This document shows, piece after piece, positions 8,282-17,003 of a stretch of DNA of 64,000 nt. The notes below the pieces were generated by a model. It worked only from the letters and a program-made list of their open reading frames with translations. It was not told where the DNA came from and did no database searches. Origin of the DNA: an uncultured Fluviicola sp. GTDB taxonomy: Bacteria > Bacteroidota > Bacteroidia > Flavobacteriales > Crocinitomicaceae. The position numbers and the translations under genes were made by a program. The stretch spans positions 62,001-126,000 of the forward strand of contig NZ_CAMLDC010000013.1 of assembly GCF_946478805.1 (NCBI RefSeq), in the 5' to 3' direction. Every line of letters begins with the position of its first letter. Position 1 is the stretch's first letter.

Positions 8282-10915
8282 CTAAATCCTGACTATCAGC
8301 TTTACATTGAATCGGCGCTGAGTCAAGTAATTCGGAATCGAGTAATACTTCCCGGAAACATCCTGGATCCATTGTTTTGAAAGCACGTTATTCACACCTA
8401 ATAGGTTGAACACTTCGAAGGAAACGATCGCACTTTCCATTTTCTTCAGGAAGTTGCGGGTTTTCCCAGGTTTGCGGTACAAAATATCATACGACATTCC
8501 CATATCCACACGGAAGTAAGCTTTCATTGTCAAGGTGTCTTTGTAACGCGAGTGATCCGGCGGACCATAAGGCAAGCGCGAACCATAGGTTATCCCGACT
8601 TGACAAGTCAACTGCTGTAATCCAGGCATGTGATCCTGGAACAATACTCCAACCGTCACATGCTGGTCTGTAGGTCTGCGAATGTATCCGGGATTTACCC
8701 GCACTGAATCCACAACTTTCTGATCTTCGCTGTAACCGAAAATGATCTTTTCGCCGGCTGCATTATAGTAATTGTAATAATAATCGTCTTTTATATCCTC
8801 TTTCGTAGACAGGAATCCGAGCTTGAAGAATGACATCAATCCGGGAACAAATTCACCATTCAGATTCAAATCCAATCCTGTTGCATAAGCTACCGCATTG
8901 TTTGTTGCGAAATAACGCGTACGAACATTATCTACTTCGTAAGGATTTACGTCCCACAAATACTTGTAATAAGCTTCTCCTGAGAATTTGAAAGGAGATT
9001 CGCGCTTCCACATAAAGAAGCTGTAATCCATCCCTAATACAAAGTGAGCCGATTTTTGGGATTTCACATTCTGGTTGATCTGTCCGTCAAATGTTCTGAA
9101 CTCCCGGTAAAAAGGTGGTTGGTAATACAATCCGGAGGAAAAACGGTAACGGACTCCTCTTCGGACAAATTTCCCGTTTTGATAAACGTACTTTACAGGA
9201 AAATAGGTCAGCGTCATTCTGGGCGTGATGAATCCATCGTTATTGAACGAAGTGTAAGTGCTTCTTAATCCATAATCCAGGCTCAATCCGGATTTTGATT
9301 CTGCAATGGTATCCCGTTTATGATACTCATGAACTGTTCCCAGAGAATCCTTATAAGTAAACTTCTTTGAAACGGGAATATTCTTGCGGATTTTCTTCCA
9401 TTCCCAATGGTCCTGGGCATATGCATTGTATCGCTGGTTGTCCAACTGCAGCTTGCTTTTAATCGTTTCATACAGGTCAACTTTTTCCGTAGGCTGATCA
9501 ACCTGCGAATAACCTGCTGAATCTACATATTTCCATTCGCTCAGGACATCGTTGAAATGATCGATCTGAATTCCGGCTCCAACTTTTAATTGGTGTTTCG
9601 TATTTTCATTCTTTGTCTTGAAATTCACCACCCCGTCATGATAAACGCTAATGATATCTGCATTCAATTTGTTTCGGGCATGATTCAGGAAACCTCCGAC
9701 ACCGAGAACCGCAATCGAGTCTCCAAAATTTTCTTTGGACGGGTCGGTTTCCAACTCATTAATAAAATACTCCCCCAGGATGTCGAAATTTTCACGCTCA
9801 TCACTTCGGAAATAAGTGAAAAATGTTTTTCCCTGGTATTTTTTGGAAGTGTAATTCAATGATGTTCCAACGGTCGATGTCAAAAACTTGGTCTTTTCCT
9901 GTCCTTCAAAATAAATATTGAAAGCATACGCCTGGTTTGCTGTTCCAAAATCCGTTTGACTGGTTTGCGGTGCAAATTGATAGGTATTTGAAGATACGTG
10001 GGCCAGCATTGTCCAGGTCCAATGTTCGTTAATCGTGTAGTTCGTTACTGCTTGCGCATCCCAGAATATAGGATTGTAATTTCCTTTTGTCGGAAGTGAA
10101 TTCAATAGGTAACCGTTCGCGCGGTATCTCGCTCCGAACAAATACTGAAAGCGGTTGTGTTTTCCAACCTGGTCTTCTACGTGTGCCTCAACTCCCAATA
10201 AGGAAGCCATAGCCGATACGCGAAGTGAATCCGGTTTTTTGTAATGAATATCCAGAACCGAACTCAACTTATCCCCATACATCGATTGAAAACCTCCTGA
10301 CGAAAAATAAACATCCTGAACCAACGCGGTATTGATGAAACTCAATCCTTCCTGCTGACCTGAACGGGTTAAAAATGGTCTATTAATAAGGAATCCATCC
10401 ACATAAACCAGGTTTTCATCATAATTCCCTCCCCGCACATTGTAATTGGAAGTCAACTCATTATTGGAATTCACACCGGCCTGAGTTAGTACAAGCATAC
10501 GCTCAACACCGCCAAATACTTGTTTCTGCAAATCGATTGGAGGAATCCGATCCAAGCCATTCAAATCGTCTTTCGTTGTTTTGATCACAACCCCATCAAT
10601 GATTCCGAAATCAAAAATAATGGGATCCAGAACAAATGAATTTACATCCGGGATCTGGACATTCTTCCGGAAGTCATTCTCCGTGTCATACTGCGCGATC
10701 ATCCCATATTTATTGGGTGCCAACTGCACTTGAAAACGGCCATCCGCATCTGTTTTCGCAGAAATAGTATCTGTTCCGAGAATAAAACGAACGGTTACAT
10801 TCGGTAAGGCTATTTTGCGATTATCCAGCACATTTCCAGTTACCTGAACTTGAGACCAAAGAGCGGTCAAAGGTGTAAAAACAAGAAGAAGTAATACTAG
10901 AAATTGGTTTCGCAT
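8282..10915 (-). CDS. TonB-dependent outer-membrane receptor
   Basis: 877 residues. A signal peptide (about 1-21), a carboxypeptidase-regulatory-like beta-sandwich (about 22-100, VTGNVLDNRKIALPNVTVRF), then a plug domain with YNVRGGNYDENLVYVDGF at about 155-175, and a long beta-barrel of alternating aromatic strands ending in an aromatic/hydrophobic C-terminus (FNVKLIVRI). Such receptors import large substrates across the outer membrane with TonB energy. No SusD partner lies next to it, so it is more like the siderophore/peptide receptor type than a classical glycan SusCD pair. The substrate cannot be predicted. Confidence 0.92.
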   Translation of the reverse strand: MRNQFLVLLLLVFTPLTALWSQVQVTGNVLDNRKIALPNVTVRFILGTDTISAKTDADGRFQVQLAPNKYGMIAQYDTENDFRKNVQIPDVNSFVLDPIIFDFGIIDGVVIKTTKDDLNGLDRIPPIDLQKQVFGGVERMLVLTQAGVNSNNELTSNYNVRGGNYDENLVYVDGFLINRPFLTRSGQQEGLSFINTALVQDVYFSSGGFQSMYGDKLSSVLDIHYKKPDSLRVSAMASLLGVEAHVEDQVGKHNRFQYLFGARYRANGYLLNSLPTKGNYNPIFWDAQAVTNYTINEHWTWTMLAHVSSNTYQFAPQTSQTDFGTANQAYAFNIYFEGQEKTKFLTSTVGTSLNYTSKKYQGKTFFTYFRSDERENFDILGEYFINELETDPSKENFGDSIAVLGVGGFLNHARNKLNADIISVYHDGVVNFKTKNENTKHQLKVGAGIQIDHFNDVLSEWKYVDSAGYSQVDQPTEKVDLYETIKSKLQLDNQRYNAYAQDHWEWKKIRKNIPVSKKFTYKDSLGTVHEYHKRDTIAESKSGLSLDYGLRSTYTSFNNDGFITPRMTLTYFPVKYVYQNGKFVRRGVRYRFSSGLYYQPPFYREFRTFDGQINQNVKSQKSAHFVLGMDYSFFMWKRESPFKFSGEAYYKYLWDVNPYEVDNVRTRYFATNNAVAYATGLDLNLNGEFVPGLMSFFKLGFLSTKEDIKDDYYYNYYNAAGEKIIFGYSEDQKVVDSVRVNPGYIRRPTDQHVTVGVLFQDHMPGLQQLTCQVGITYGSRLPYGPPDHSRYKDTLTMKAYFRVDMGMSYDILYRKPGKTRNFLKKMESAIVSFEVFNLLGVNNVLSKQWIQDVSGKYYSIPNYLTQRRFNVKLIVRI

Positions 10916-11005
10916 GTTCGCTTAAACGTTGAAAAGCCGAAATTAGTGTAAATGTTTCTATTTCGTTGGAACAAGCAAGCTTTTTTTGTTCCGCAGAGAC
11001 AGCAA

Positions 11006-11502
11006 AAGAGCGCAGATGCTAAATCCATAATTTTTAAAGGAGTATTTACTCTTTTTCTCTATGAATAGAAATAAGTGTTCCCAGCATTACCAAGCTCAAT
11101 CCAATAACGAAAACATATTGACCAACCACGTAACTTCTCTCACAAGGTGTAGCACCCCAATTAGGAGCACCCCAAATCAAAAAAATAAATATGATTAATA
11201 AGCTTGAAAAAAAATACACTAATATCTTATTGATCAAATTATGAAAAAAATAACCTGAAATAAACACAAATAAAATGAGACCGAGTGGAATATAATTTTG
11301 AGTAGTCTCATAACCAAAACGAACAAACTCAATTGTACCCGATTCGTCTGAATTCCATTTACAACTCCTGTAAACAGGCAATAAGAAAGAGAGAATGATC
11401 CCTAGAAAACCTAGCATTATTGAGCCAATTCTAATCACTCTTATTGATGTATAAATCATTTCATTAAACTCTTCAATTAAATACAAAAACATCTGCGCTC
11501 TT
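11006..11502. repeat. 13-bp perfect inverted repeat flanking the 11.0-kb membrane-protein gene
   Basis: The sequence AAGAGCGCAGATG at 11006-11018 recurs in inverted orientation at 11490-11502. The similarity extends outward imperfectly to about 30 bases on each side (10989-11018 and 11490-11518). The arms enclose exactly the paralogous membrane-protein gene. The outer part resembles a short motif seen again at 63951-63976. Confidence 0.6.
11046..11459 (-). CDS. small four-helix membrane protein (paralogue of 7373-7822)
   Basis: 137 residues, four predicted membrane helices, no recognised family. It aligns over its full length with the protein at 7373-7822, including GYFFHNLINKILVYFF and the Trp-Gly / Cys loop. 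The ATG at 11459 makes the two N-termini align (MIYTS against MKKSS); an in-frame ATG at 11492 would add 11 residues and run into the flanking inverted repeat. It lies alone between the TonB receptor and bshC and is enclosed by 13-bp inverted repeats. Confidence 0.7.
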   Translation of the reverse strand: MIYTSIRVIRIGSIMLGFLGIILSFLLPVYRSCKWNSDESGTIEFVRFGYETTQNYIPLGLILFVFISGYFFHNLINKILVYFFSSLLIIFIFLIWGAPNWGATPCERSYVVGQYVFVIGLSLVMLGTLISIHREKE

Positions 11503-11521
11503 CTGCGAGATTTGCGGGAAA

Positions 11522-13105
11522 CTATTTCGTCAAATCAACCACGATCAACTCCACTTCAAAAGGATCAATTTCTTGGTGAATCTGATGCAATAATTCATTA
11601 TACGCTCCACTCGGTGCGAATTGCAACCAATGAAAATGACGTTCCTGCAAGGTGTTTTCCGGTATGATCCGTTCTGAAATAAAATCGATCGACTGAAGCA
11701 CTTGCTCGTGGCGTTGTTTCAATTGTTTCACCAAACGTTGTTCAAATGATTCCAATTGCTTTTTCATACGGACTGTTTCCGCTTCTGCAAAAGATTCCAA
11801 TGTTGCTTCAATGGATTTTGCTTTCTCGATCATCGTCGAACGCAAGGTCTTAAACTCCGAATACAAATTGGAAAGATCCAGGTCATCGCCATCATTTTCC
11901 TTCAGGAACACCTTTTTCAAATCATCCTTTGACTCAAAATATCGCTCTCCGGGCCAATTCAGTTTATCCATCCGTTTCTTCAATGCTCCATCCACCAGTT
12001 GAACAGAAACACGTTGCTGAATCAAAGGAAACAGGGTCTGATGCACCTCAAAGACTCCTTTCAATTGGATCCAATAGGCCATTTCGCCTCCACCTCCGAC
12101 GTAAACCAAATTCGGTAAAATGGTTTCCTGGTAAACCGGGCGCAAGATCACGTTGGGCGAAAAGTTCTCCGGTTCCGCTTGAACCAATTGACTCAATTCT
12201 TCTATGGAATAAACCTTCCCATCAATAGCCAAACCATTTGCCACGGGTTCGATACGTAAACGTTCCCCTGGCTTCAAATAAAACAAGTTACAATCCCTTG
12301 CATGAGCCTGTGGTTTATATCCCGCCGATTCAATCAGTTTATTCGTATCCTGGACGGCATGATTCGCCAAATCACTTGAAATCTCTCTTAAAATAACCGG
12401 AACAAACTCGCGTTTCAGATCCCGATTATCCGGTTGCAGGACCAGAACTCCGAATTCTGAAAACAATTTACTGATGAATTCCTGTTGGTATGAAGCATAA
12501 TCCGCTTTTTCGGAAATCGTTATCAATTCATTGATTTCAGTTTCTTTTCCTTCGAAAAAAGCTTTAAACTGAGTCAAAACGTCTTGAAAGTCATCCATCT
12601 TGAACCGACCAACCGGACCCGTTTGTGCAGATTCCCAAGTCAATTTCTGGTTGAACAGGTGAGTCGATTTGACTTCATCGAAATCATGGTCCTCGGAAGC
12701 CATCCAAAAAACGGGAACTGCCTTAAAATCTTTCTGACTGTTGTTGAACTCTTCAGCCAATCGAACTACATGCAATACTTTGTAGATCAGGTAAAGCGGT
12801 CCGGCAAAAAGTGTCAACTGATGTCCCGTCGTAATGGTAAACGTGTTTTCGTTTTCCAATGATTTCAGGTTTTCCAGTTGACTTTTCGATGCATAAGAAC
12901 CGATTTGTCCGCTCCAGACCTGCACCAGGTTTCGACGCGTTTCGGAAGAATAAGCTTCCTTCTTTTTTTGTGCCTGCACTTGCAAATCCGAAATGGAATT
13001 CAATGGTGCTGTTAGAAATTGCCCGAATGTTGATTGATTCCCAAAAGCATGGGAAAATGATGAAAATTGTTTGATTTTATCTCGGACGATAGTTGTATGA
13101 CTCAT
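11522..13105 (-). CDS. bshC: bacillithiol biosynthesis cysteine-adding enzyme BshC
   Basis: 527 residues with the BshC layout: an N-terminal FxxAP/LNSI segment, the ITTGHQLTLFAGPLYLIYK nucleotide-binding-like motif near residue 90, FWMASEDHDFDEV near 150, the VGGGGEMAYWIQLK motif near 335, and a coiled-coil insertion at about 395-485. BshC is the putative ligase that adds cysteine to glucosaminyl-malate in the last step of bacillithiol synthesis. It stands alone, divergent from the cyclophilin gene with about 258 bases of repeat-rich spacer. Confidence 0.95.
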   Translation of the reverse strand: MSHTTIVRDKIKQFSSFSHAFGNQSTFGQFLTAPLNSISDLQVQAQKKKEAYSSETRRNLVQVWSGQIGSYASKSQLENLKSLENENTFTITTGHQLTLFAGPLYLIYKVLHVVRLAEEFNNSQKDFKAVPVFWMASEDHDFDEVKSTHLFNQKLTWESAQTGPVGRFKMDDFQDVLTQFKAFFEGKETEINELITISEKADYASYQQEFISKLFSEFGVLVLQPDNRDLKREFVPVILREISSDLANHAVQDTNKLIESAGYKPQAHARDCNLFYLKPGERLRIEPVANGLAIDGKVYSIEELSQLVQAEPENFSPNVILRPVYQETILPNLVYVGGGGEMAYWIQLKGVFEVHQTLFPLIQQRVSVQLVDGALKKRMDKLNWPGERYFESKDDLKKVFLKENDGDDLDLSNLYSEFKTLRSTMIEKAKSIEATLESFAEAETVRMKKQLESFEQRLVKQLKQRHEQVLQSIDFISERIIPENTLQERHFHWLQFAPSGAYNELLHQIHQEIDPFEVELIVVDLTK

Positions 13106-13175
13106 GGAGCAAATTTACACATCATTTTCAGTTGAAGCAGTTACCATGGAAGTTAAACTGTTAAAAACCTTAAAA

Positions 13176-13329
13176 GAATTCCGAGTTCCGAATTCCGAGT
13201 TCCAAATTGCGAATCCAAGAATCATTGATTAAATGCCCTTATTTTTTTACATGACCTAAGTTTTCAACTGGTGAGCCTGCGAACATCCCGAGACTCCAAT
13301 TCGTAACTCGGCATTCGTAATTCGTAATT
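13176..13329. repeat. ATTCG-type degenerate intergenic repeat with inverted arms
   Basis: Two low-complexity arms of iterated GAATTCCGAGTTCC-like units (about 13176-13217) and their inverted counterpart (about 13299-13329) enclose roughly 80 bases of unrelated DNA between divergent genes. The same word family recurs at 16104-16176, 51491-51520 and 61161-61180. It looks like a dispersed non-coding element that could fold into an imperfect hairpin. Confidence 0.5.
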
Positions 13330-13358
13330 ATAAATTACTTTTGCAAAAAGTAATTTAT
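13330..13358 (+). promoter_or_regulatory. perfect palindrome over the cyclophilin promoter
   Basis: Two perfectly complementary 13-base arms (ATAAATTACTTTT and its complement) separated by GCA. The left arm contains TACTTTTG (13336-13343), an exact match to the Bacteroidota -7 element TAnnTTTG, 20 bases before the ATG. The palindrome could be an operator overlapping the promoter or an RNA hairpin at the very 5' end of the transcript. Confidence 0.55.
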
Positions 13359-13363
13359 AGAAA

Positions 13364-13816
13364 ATGGAAGCTATCATTCGCACTGAAAAGGGAGATATGC
13401 GTGTAACCTTCTTCCAGGAAGATGCACCGAATACAGTTGCTAACTTTGTAAAGTTGGCTAAAGAAGGTTTTTACGACGGATTGACATTTCACCGTGTCCT
13501 ACCTGATTTCGTAATTCAGGGAGGATGCCCGAATTCACGTGAAGGAGCAAGTGGAATGCCTGGAACAGGTGGTCCCGGTTACAAGATCGATTGTGAATTG
13601 ACAGGAGGAAACCAACACCATGACCGTGGAGTACTTTCGATGGCTCATGCAGGAAGAAATACCGGAGGATCTCAATTCTTCGTTTGTCACAGCAGAAACA
13701 ACACAGCTCACTTGGATCGTCAGCATACGTGCTTTGGAAAAGTGATCGATGGTTTGGATATCATTGATGAAATCAGACAAGGTGACCGTATCCTTGCAAT
13801 AGAGGTTCAAGACTAA
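13364..13816 (+). CDS. peptidyl-prolyl cis-trans isomerase (cyclophilin type)
   Basis: 150 residues, a minimal cyclophilin domain without signal peptide, hence cytoplasmic. The characteristic motifs are present: [13 protein letters not shown] (catalytic Arg), [21 protein letters not shown] and the conserved [12 protein letters not shown] strand. It catalyses proline isomerisation during folding. It is a single-gene unit with a promoter palindrome upstream and a strong terminator downstream. Confidence 0.95.
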   Translation: MEAIIRTEKGDMRVTFFQEDAPNTVANFVKLAKEGFYDGLTFHRVLPDFVIQGGCPNSREGASGMPGTGGPGYKIDCELTGGNQHHDRGVLSMAHAGRNTGGSQFFVCHSRNNTAHLDRQHTCFGKVIDGLDIIDEIRQGDRILAIEVQD

Positions 13817-13830
13817 GACAAAAAGTCCAC

Positions 13831-13867
13831 AAAAAAAGCCAGACATTTTTATTGTCTGGCTTTTTTT
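13831..13867. terminator. bidirectional rho-independent terminator
   Basis: Arms AAAAAAAGCCAGACA and TGTCTGGCTTTTTTT form a stem flanked by A-run and T-run. It sits between the convergent cyclophilin and DUF1573 genes and can serve both. Confidence 0.9.
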
Positions 13868-13887
13868 ATTTCAAGTGTATTGATTTC

Positions 13888-14328
13888 TTAATTTGTCTTT
13901 GGAGCATCAACTGCTGCTTCCTGAGGCAATACCTTACCTGTAATTGTCAGGATAATTGGCTCTGTAGAAGCATTTGTCGTTACTGTAATTGTTTTTGTAA
14001 ACTGACCAACACGTTTCGTATCGTAATTCACCACAATTTTAGAAGACTTCCCTTTTGCAATCGGTTCAGTTGGTTTCTCAGCAGCTGTACAACCACAAGA
14101 AGTTTGAACGTTTGTAATAATTAATGGAGTTTTTCCATTATTCTTGAATTCGAAGATGAATGGCTCCTTAGAATCATAAGGGATTTCAGCTCTTTCAATT
14201 TTTAGCGTCTTAAAAGAGATAGGAGACTTAGCTTCTGTCTTCACTTCTTTTTTCGCTTTATCGTTTGTTGCTTGCGCAAATGTTCCAAATGAGATCAATG
14301 AAACGGCTAGAATTGCTATTACTTTCAT
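13888..14328 (-). CDS. secreted DUF1573 protein
   Basis: 146 residues: a signal peptide (MKVIAILAVSLISFGTFAQA) and a single DUF1573 immunoglobulin-like domain with the signature NNGKTPLIITNVQTSCGCT near residue 65-83. The family is abundant in Bacteroidota, is exported, and has no established function. A tail of about ten residues rich in Ala/Lys follows the domain. It has its own promoter region (TATTCTTG, a near-match to TAnnTTTG, upstream) and shares the terminator with the cyclophilin gene. Confidence 0.9.
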   Translation of the reverse strand: MKVIAILAVSLISFGTFAQATNDKAKKEVKTEAKSPISFKTLKIERAEIPYDSKEPFIFEFKNNGKTPLIITNVQTSCGCTAAEKPTEPIAKGKSSKIVVNYDTKRVGQFTKTITVTTNASTEPIILTITGKVLPQEAAVDAPKTN

Positions 14329-14439
14329 GTGTTTTAGTTTTAACTATACAAGAATACGAACTCTTTTTATAATGGTTGTTTAATTAACAAAAAATTAGCC
14401 AAAATTTCCTTGATAATTGAACCATTTATAATTGATAAT

Positions 14440-15048
14440 TTAAAAATCCTTGGCCATATCCAACACCTCCTGAATAGAATCATAGGTATTGCTGCGAATC
14501 AAACTCCATTCTTCTTTTGCGATCCAAATAGCTTGAGTAATGGATTCCTCTTCTTGCGGAAACACTTCCATCGACCCCGAATAGTTCAGCGCATACCACC
14601 AATTCTTTTTGATTGTCGGTCTTCCCATATAAGAATAAGTATGAAAAGTAATCCCTAAAAAGTGGTCAATTACAGGTTTTTTGATTCCGCATTCTTCTTC
14701 AATTTCTCGAATTGCTGCCTCCCAGGGCTGCTCATTTGCGTCCAATTTTCCTTTGGGAATATCCCACATCCCATGTCGTTCAATAAATAAATACCGCCGA
14801 TCACACTTTACTATGCCTCCGGCTGCATCCATAAACTCGTATGCGTGAAAAACCTGATTGAATGCCAAGTCAAAATCATCATAAACAACTAACAAACAAA
14901 CACTTGATAATGAAAAATCAAATTGATCCAGGAGTGTTGATAAATCATTTTCTGAAGAATTTACAACCAAATCATACCCTTTCGAAGGTATCTTTTGCTC
15001 CGAATCCAAAAAATCTATAACCGAATTATCAATAAAAACTTTGTACAT
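14440..15048 (-). CDS. Nudix hydrolase
   Basis: About 202 residues. A 75-residue N-terminal domain (MYKVFIDN...) precedes a Nudix domain with a full Nudix box, G-x5-E-x7-REIEEECGI, at about residues 120-142. It probably hydrolyses a nucleoside diphosphate derivative in the cytoplasm. The ATG at 15048 leaves only 7 bases to the divergent pyrE start; an in-frame ATG at 15057 would even overlap it. The gene pairing is, as I recall, common in flavobacteria, so the tight geometry is probably real. Confidence 0.85.
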   Translation of the reverse strand: MYKVFIDNSVIDFLDSEQKIPSKGYDLVVNSSENDLSTLLDQFDFSLSSVCLLVVYDDFDLAFNQVFHAYEFMDAAGGIVKCDRRYLFIERHGMWDIPKGKLDANEQPWEAAIREIEEECGIKKPVIDHFLGITFHTYSYMGRPTIKKNWWYALNYSGSMEVFPQEEESITQAIWIAKEEWSLIRSNTYDSIQEVLDMAKDF

Positions 15049-15051
15049 TTG
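15044..15051 (+). promoter_or_regulatory. -7 promoter element of pyrE
   Basis: TACATTTG matches TAnnTTTG exactly and lies 4 bases upstream of the pyrE ATG, so transcription would start at or inside the start codon and the mRNA would be leaderless or nearly so. The element overlaps the start codon of the divergent Nudix gene. No clear -33 element is visible. Confidence 0.45.
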
Positions 15052-15055
15052 CACC

Positions 15056-15697
15056 ATGATTTTAAATAAAGATCGAGCACTAAAAGTAGCTGAATTTTTG
15101 CTACAAATTAAAGCAGTAAAGTTACAACCAAATTCTCCATTCACATGGGCTTCAGGTTGGAAATCACCTATATATTGTGATAATAGAATCACTCTTTCCT
15201 TCCCCGCCATCAGAACATATATCCGACAGGGATATGCGGATGCAATCTTGGAACATTTCGGAAAACCGGATATCATTGCAGGTGTTGCAACCGGAGGAAT
15301 CGCTCAAGGAGCTTTAGTTGCCCAGGAATTAGGTATTCCTTTCATATATGTTCGCAGCTCAGCGAAAGCGCACGGTATGGGAAACATGATCGAAGGCCAT
15401 TTTGAAAAAGGACAACGTGTAGTGGTTATTGAGGATTTGATCTCAACAGGCGGAAGCAGTTTACAAGCCGTCACTGCATTGAGAGAAGCAGGTTTGGAAG
15501 TAAAAGGATTGGTTGCAATTTTCACTTATGGCTTTGATATTTCAATAAAGAACTTCGCTGATGCGGAATGTCCGTTTGTAACATTGACAGATTATGATCA
15601 TTTGATCGACCAAGCTTTGAAATTGGATTATATTACTGATTCTGAGGTTGACTCATTACGCAAGTGGAAGATTAATCCCGAAAACTGGAAAAACTGA
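15056..15697 (+). CDS. pyrE: orotate phosphoribosyltransferase
   Basis: 213 residues. The type I PRTase fold shows the 13-residue PRPP-binding motif VVVIEDLISTGGS near residue 122-134 and the N-terminal SPFTWASGWKSPIYCDNR typical of PyrE. It condenses orotate with PRPP to OMP in pyrimidine synthesis. The ATG at 15056 aligns with the usual flavobacterial N-terminus; an in-frame ATG at 15041 is rejected. It precedes the SRPBCC gene by 4 bases. Confidence 0.96.
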   Translation: MILNKDRALKVAEFLLQIKAVKLQPNSPFTWASGWKSPIYCDNRITLSFPAIRTYIRQGYADAILEHFGKPDIIAGVATGGIAQGALVAQELGIPFIYVRSSAKAHGMGNMIEGHFEKGQRVVVIEDLISTGGSSLQAVTALREAGLEVKGLVAIFTYGFDISIKNFADAECPFVTLTDYDHLIDQALKLDYITDSEVDSLRKWKINPENWKN

Positions 15698-15701
15698 CAC
15701 C

Positions 15702-16106
15702 ATGTTATTAAAGACTGACTCTTCACCGGTAAATGCTTCAGCACAAAAGGTATTTGAATTCCTTTCAGATGCCGGGAATATCGAACAGTTACTTCCGACA
15801 GATAAAATCTCTGATTTTCAGTCAGATGAAAAAGGATGTTCTTTTAAAGCGCAAGGTGGAATTGTAATCCCATTGATCTATGCCTCGAAAGAGCCAAACA
15901 CTAAAATTTTGATGGAATCCGGAGATAAAGCTCCCTTCAGTTATACTTTATCAATCATCTTAAAGGAAACAAGTGAAACAACTTGTGAAGGACATATTGA
16001 ATTTGAAGCGAATATCAACATGTTTATGAAAATGATGGTTGAAAAACCACTTACCGGCCTCTTTGTTGTAATGACAAAAAATCTTCAGAAACAATTCGAA
16101 AAATAA
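15702..16106 (+). CDS. SRPBCC-family (START-like) protein
   Basis: About 134 residues of the SRPBCC/polyketide cyclase fold: SSPVNASAQKVFEFLSDAGNIEQLLP at the N-terminus is the typical opening strand-helix pair that lines the hydrophobic pocket. The ligand is unknown. It follows pyrE by 4 bases and is probably co-transcribed. The ATG at 15702 is preferred over an in-frame start inside pyrE. Confidence 0.82.
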   Translation: MLLKTDSSPVNASAQKVFEFLSDAGNIEQLLPTDKISDFQSDEKGCSFKAQGGIVIPLIYASKEPNTKILMESGDKAPFSYTLSIILKETSETTCEGHIEFEANINMFMKMMVEKPLTGLFVVMTKNLQKQFEK

Positions 16107-16176
16107 TTGCGAATTACGAGTGCCGAATTACGAATTAATAATTCTCAAGAATAATTCGGATTAGGCATTCGGAACT
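16104..16176. repeat. ATTCG-type degenerate intergenic repeat
   Basis: Iterated GAATTACGAGTGCCGAATTA-like words with a partly inverted second half, filling the whole gap between the convergent SRPBCC and birA genes. Same family as at 13176-13329. Confidence 0.5.
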
Positions 16177-16922
16177 ATTCGACCATAATTTGCCTCGAAA
16201 TTCAACTCCTGGTTGTGATAAACCGTGACAATTCCCTCCTTCTCAACCAATAAATTTCCAATTTGGTCCACACCACGGATAATTCCCTGGAATGGAATCG
16301 GATTTTGACGCTCTTCCAAAGTAATTTCTTCGTCTTTCTTCCACAAGAATGATTCATAGGTCGTTTTCAAATACTCGAAATCAGCGTGTTGGATGTGTCG
16401 ATAGAATTCCGTCAGGTTTTTATTCAAAACATCCAGTATCGTCAATACTTCCGGTGATTTTCCGGAAAGCTCTTCCAGTGATGTCGCATAACCGACACTT
16501 TGAACGGGTGATATATTGACCCCGATTCCTACGATTGCTCCTTCCACCCGACCATTTTTCCAATTTGTTTCAATCAATATGCCGGCAATCTTGTGGTTCT
16601 CGATAAAAATATCATTCGGCCATTTGATGGAAACTTTCTTACGTGTAAAGCTTTGAACCATCCCACGAACCGAGAGTGCGATGCTCATATTCAGAAAACA
16701 TAAGTGGTCGACTGACAAAAAATCAGTTTTCAGGAAAAAAGTTCCGGTGAACTGTTTCGAGCCCACAGACTGCCAACTTCTACCCCTTTGCCCTCTTCCT
16801 GCTGTTTGATGTTCTGCCAAAATTACAGTCCCATGCGCCAATTTACCCTCTGAAAGTAACTTGGCAGCATAATTGTTGGTAGAGTCCACCTCATGTAATT
16901 GGATAATTTGTTGACCAATCAT
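16161..16922 (-). CDS. birA: biotin--[acetyl-CoA-carboxylase] ligase
   Basis: 253 residues, catalytic domain only, without the N-terminal DNA-binding domain of E. coli BirA, hence a monofunctional ligase. Visible motifs are EHQTAGRGQRGRSWQS (biotinyl-AMP loop), KWPNDIFI and GILIETNW. It activates biotin with ATP and attaches it to biotin carrier protein. It is divergent from the rsfS-ftsH cluster. Confidence 0.95.
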   Translation of the reverse strand: MIGQQIIQLHEVDSTNNYAAKLLSEGKLAHGTVILAEHQTAGRGQRGRSWQSVGSKQFTGTFFLKTDFLSVDHLCFLNMSIALSVRGMVQSFTRKKVSIKWPNDIFIENHKIAGILIETNWKNGRVEGAIVGIGVNISPVQSVGYATSLEELSGKSPEVLTILDVLNKNLTEFYRHIQHADFEYLKTTYESFLWKKDEEITLEERQNPIPFQGIIRGVDQIGNLLVEKEGIVTVYHNQELNFEANYGRIVPNA

Positions 16923-17003
16923 GTTTTATTAACAAGTATTTGCATTTAACAATCACACAAATCAAGCTAATAAATGCTTAGATTTGTACTTACAAATTTA
17001 CGA

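Noticed and set aside
15000..15056. Attenuator or riboswitch upstream of pyrE
   Set aside because: The upstream DNA is coding for the divergent Nudix protein and the start of transcription is predicted at the start codon; there is no leader for such a structure.
15041..15697. Longer pyrE starting at 15041
   Set aside because: The extra residues MYICT are not part of the usual PyrE N-terminus and the region holds the -7 element and the Nudix start codon.
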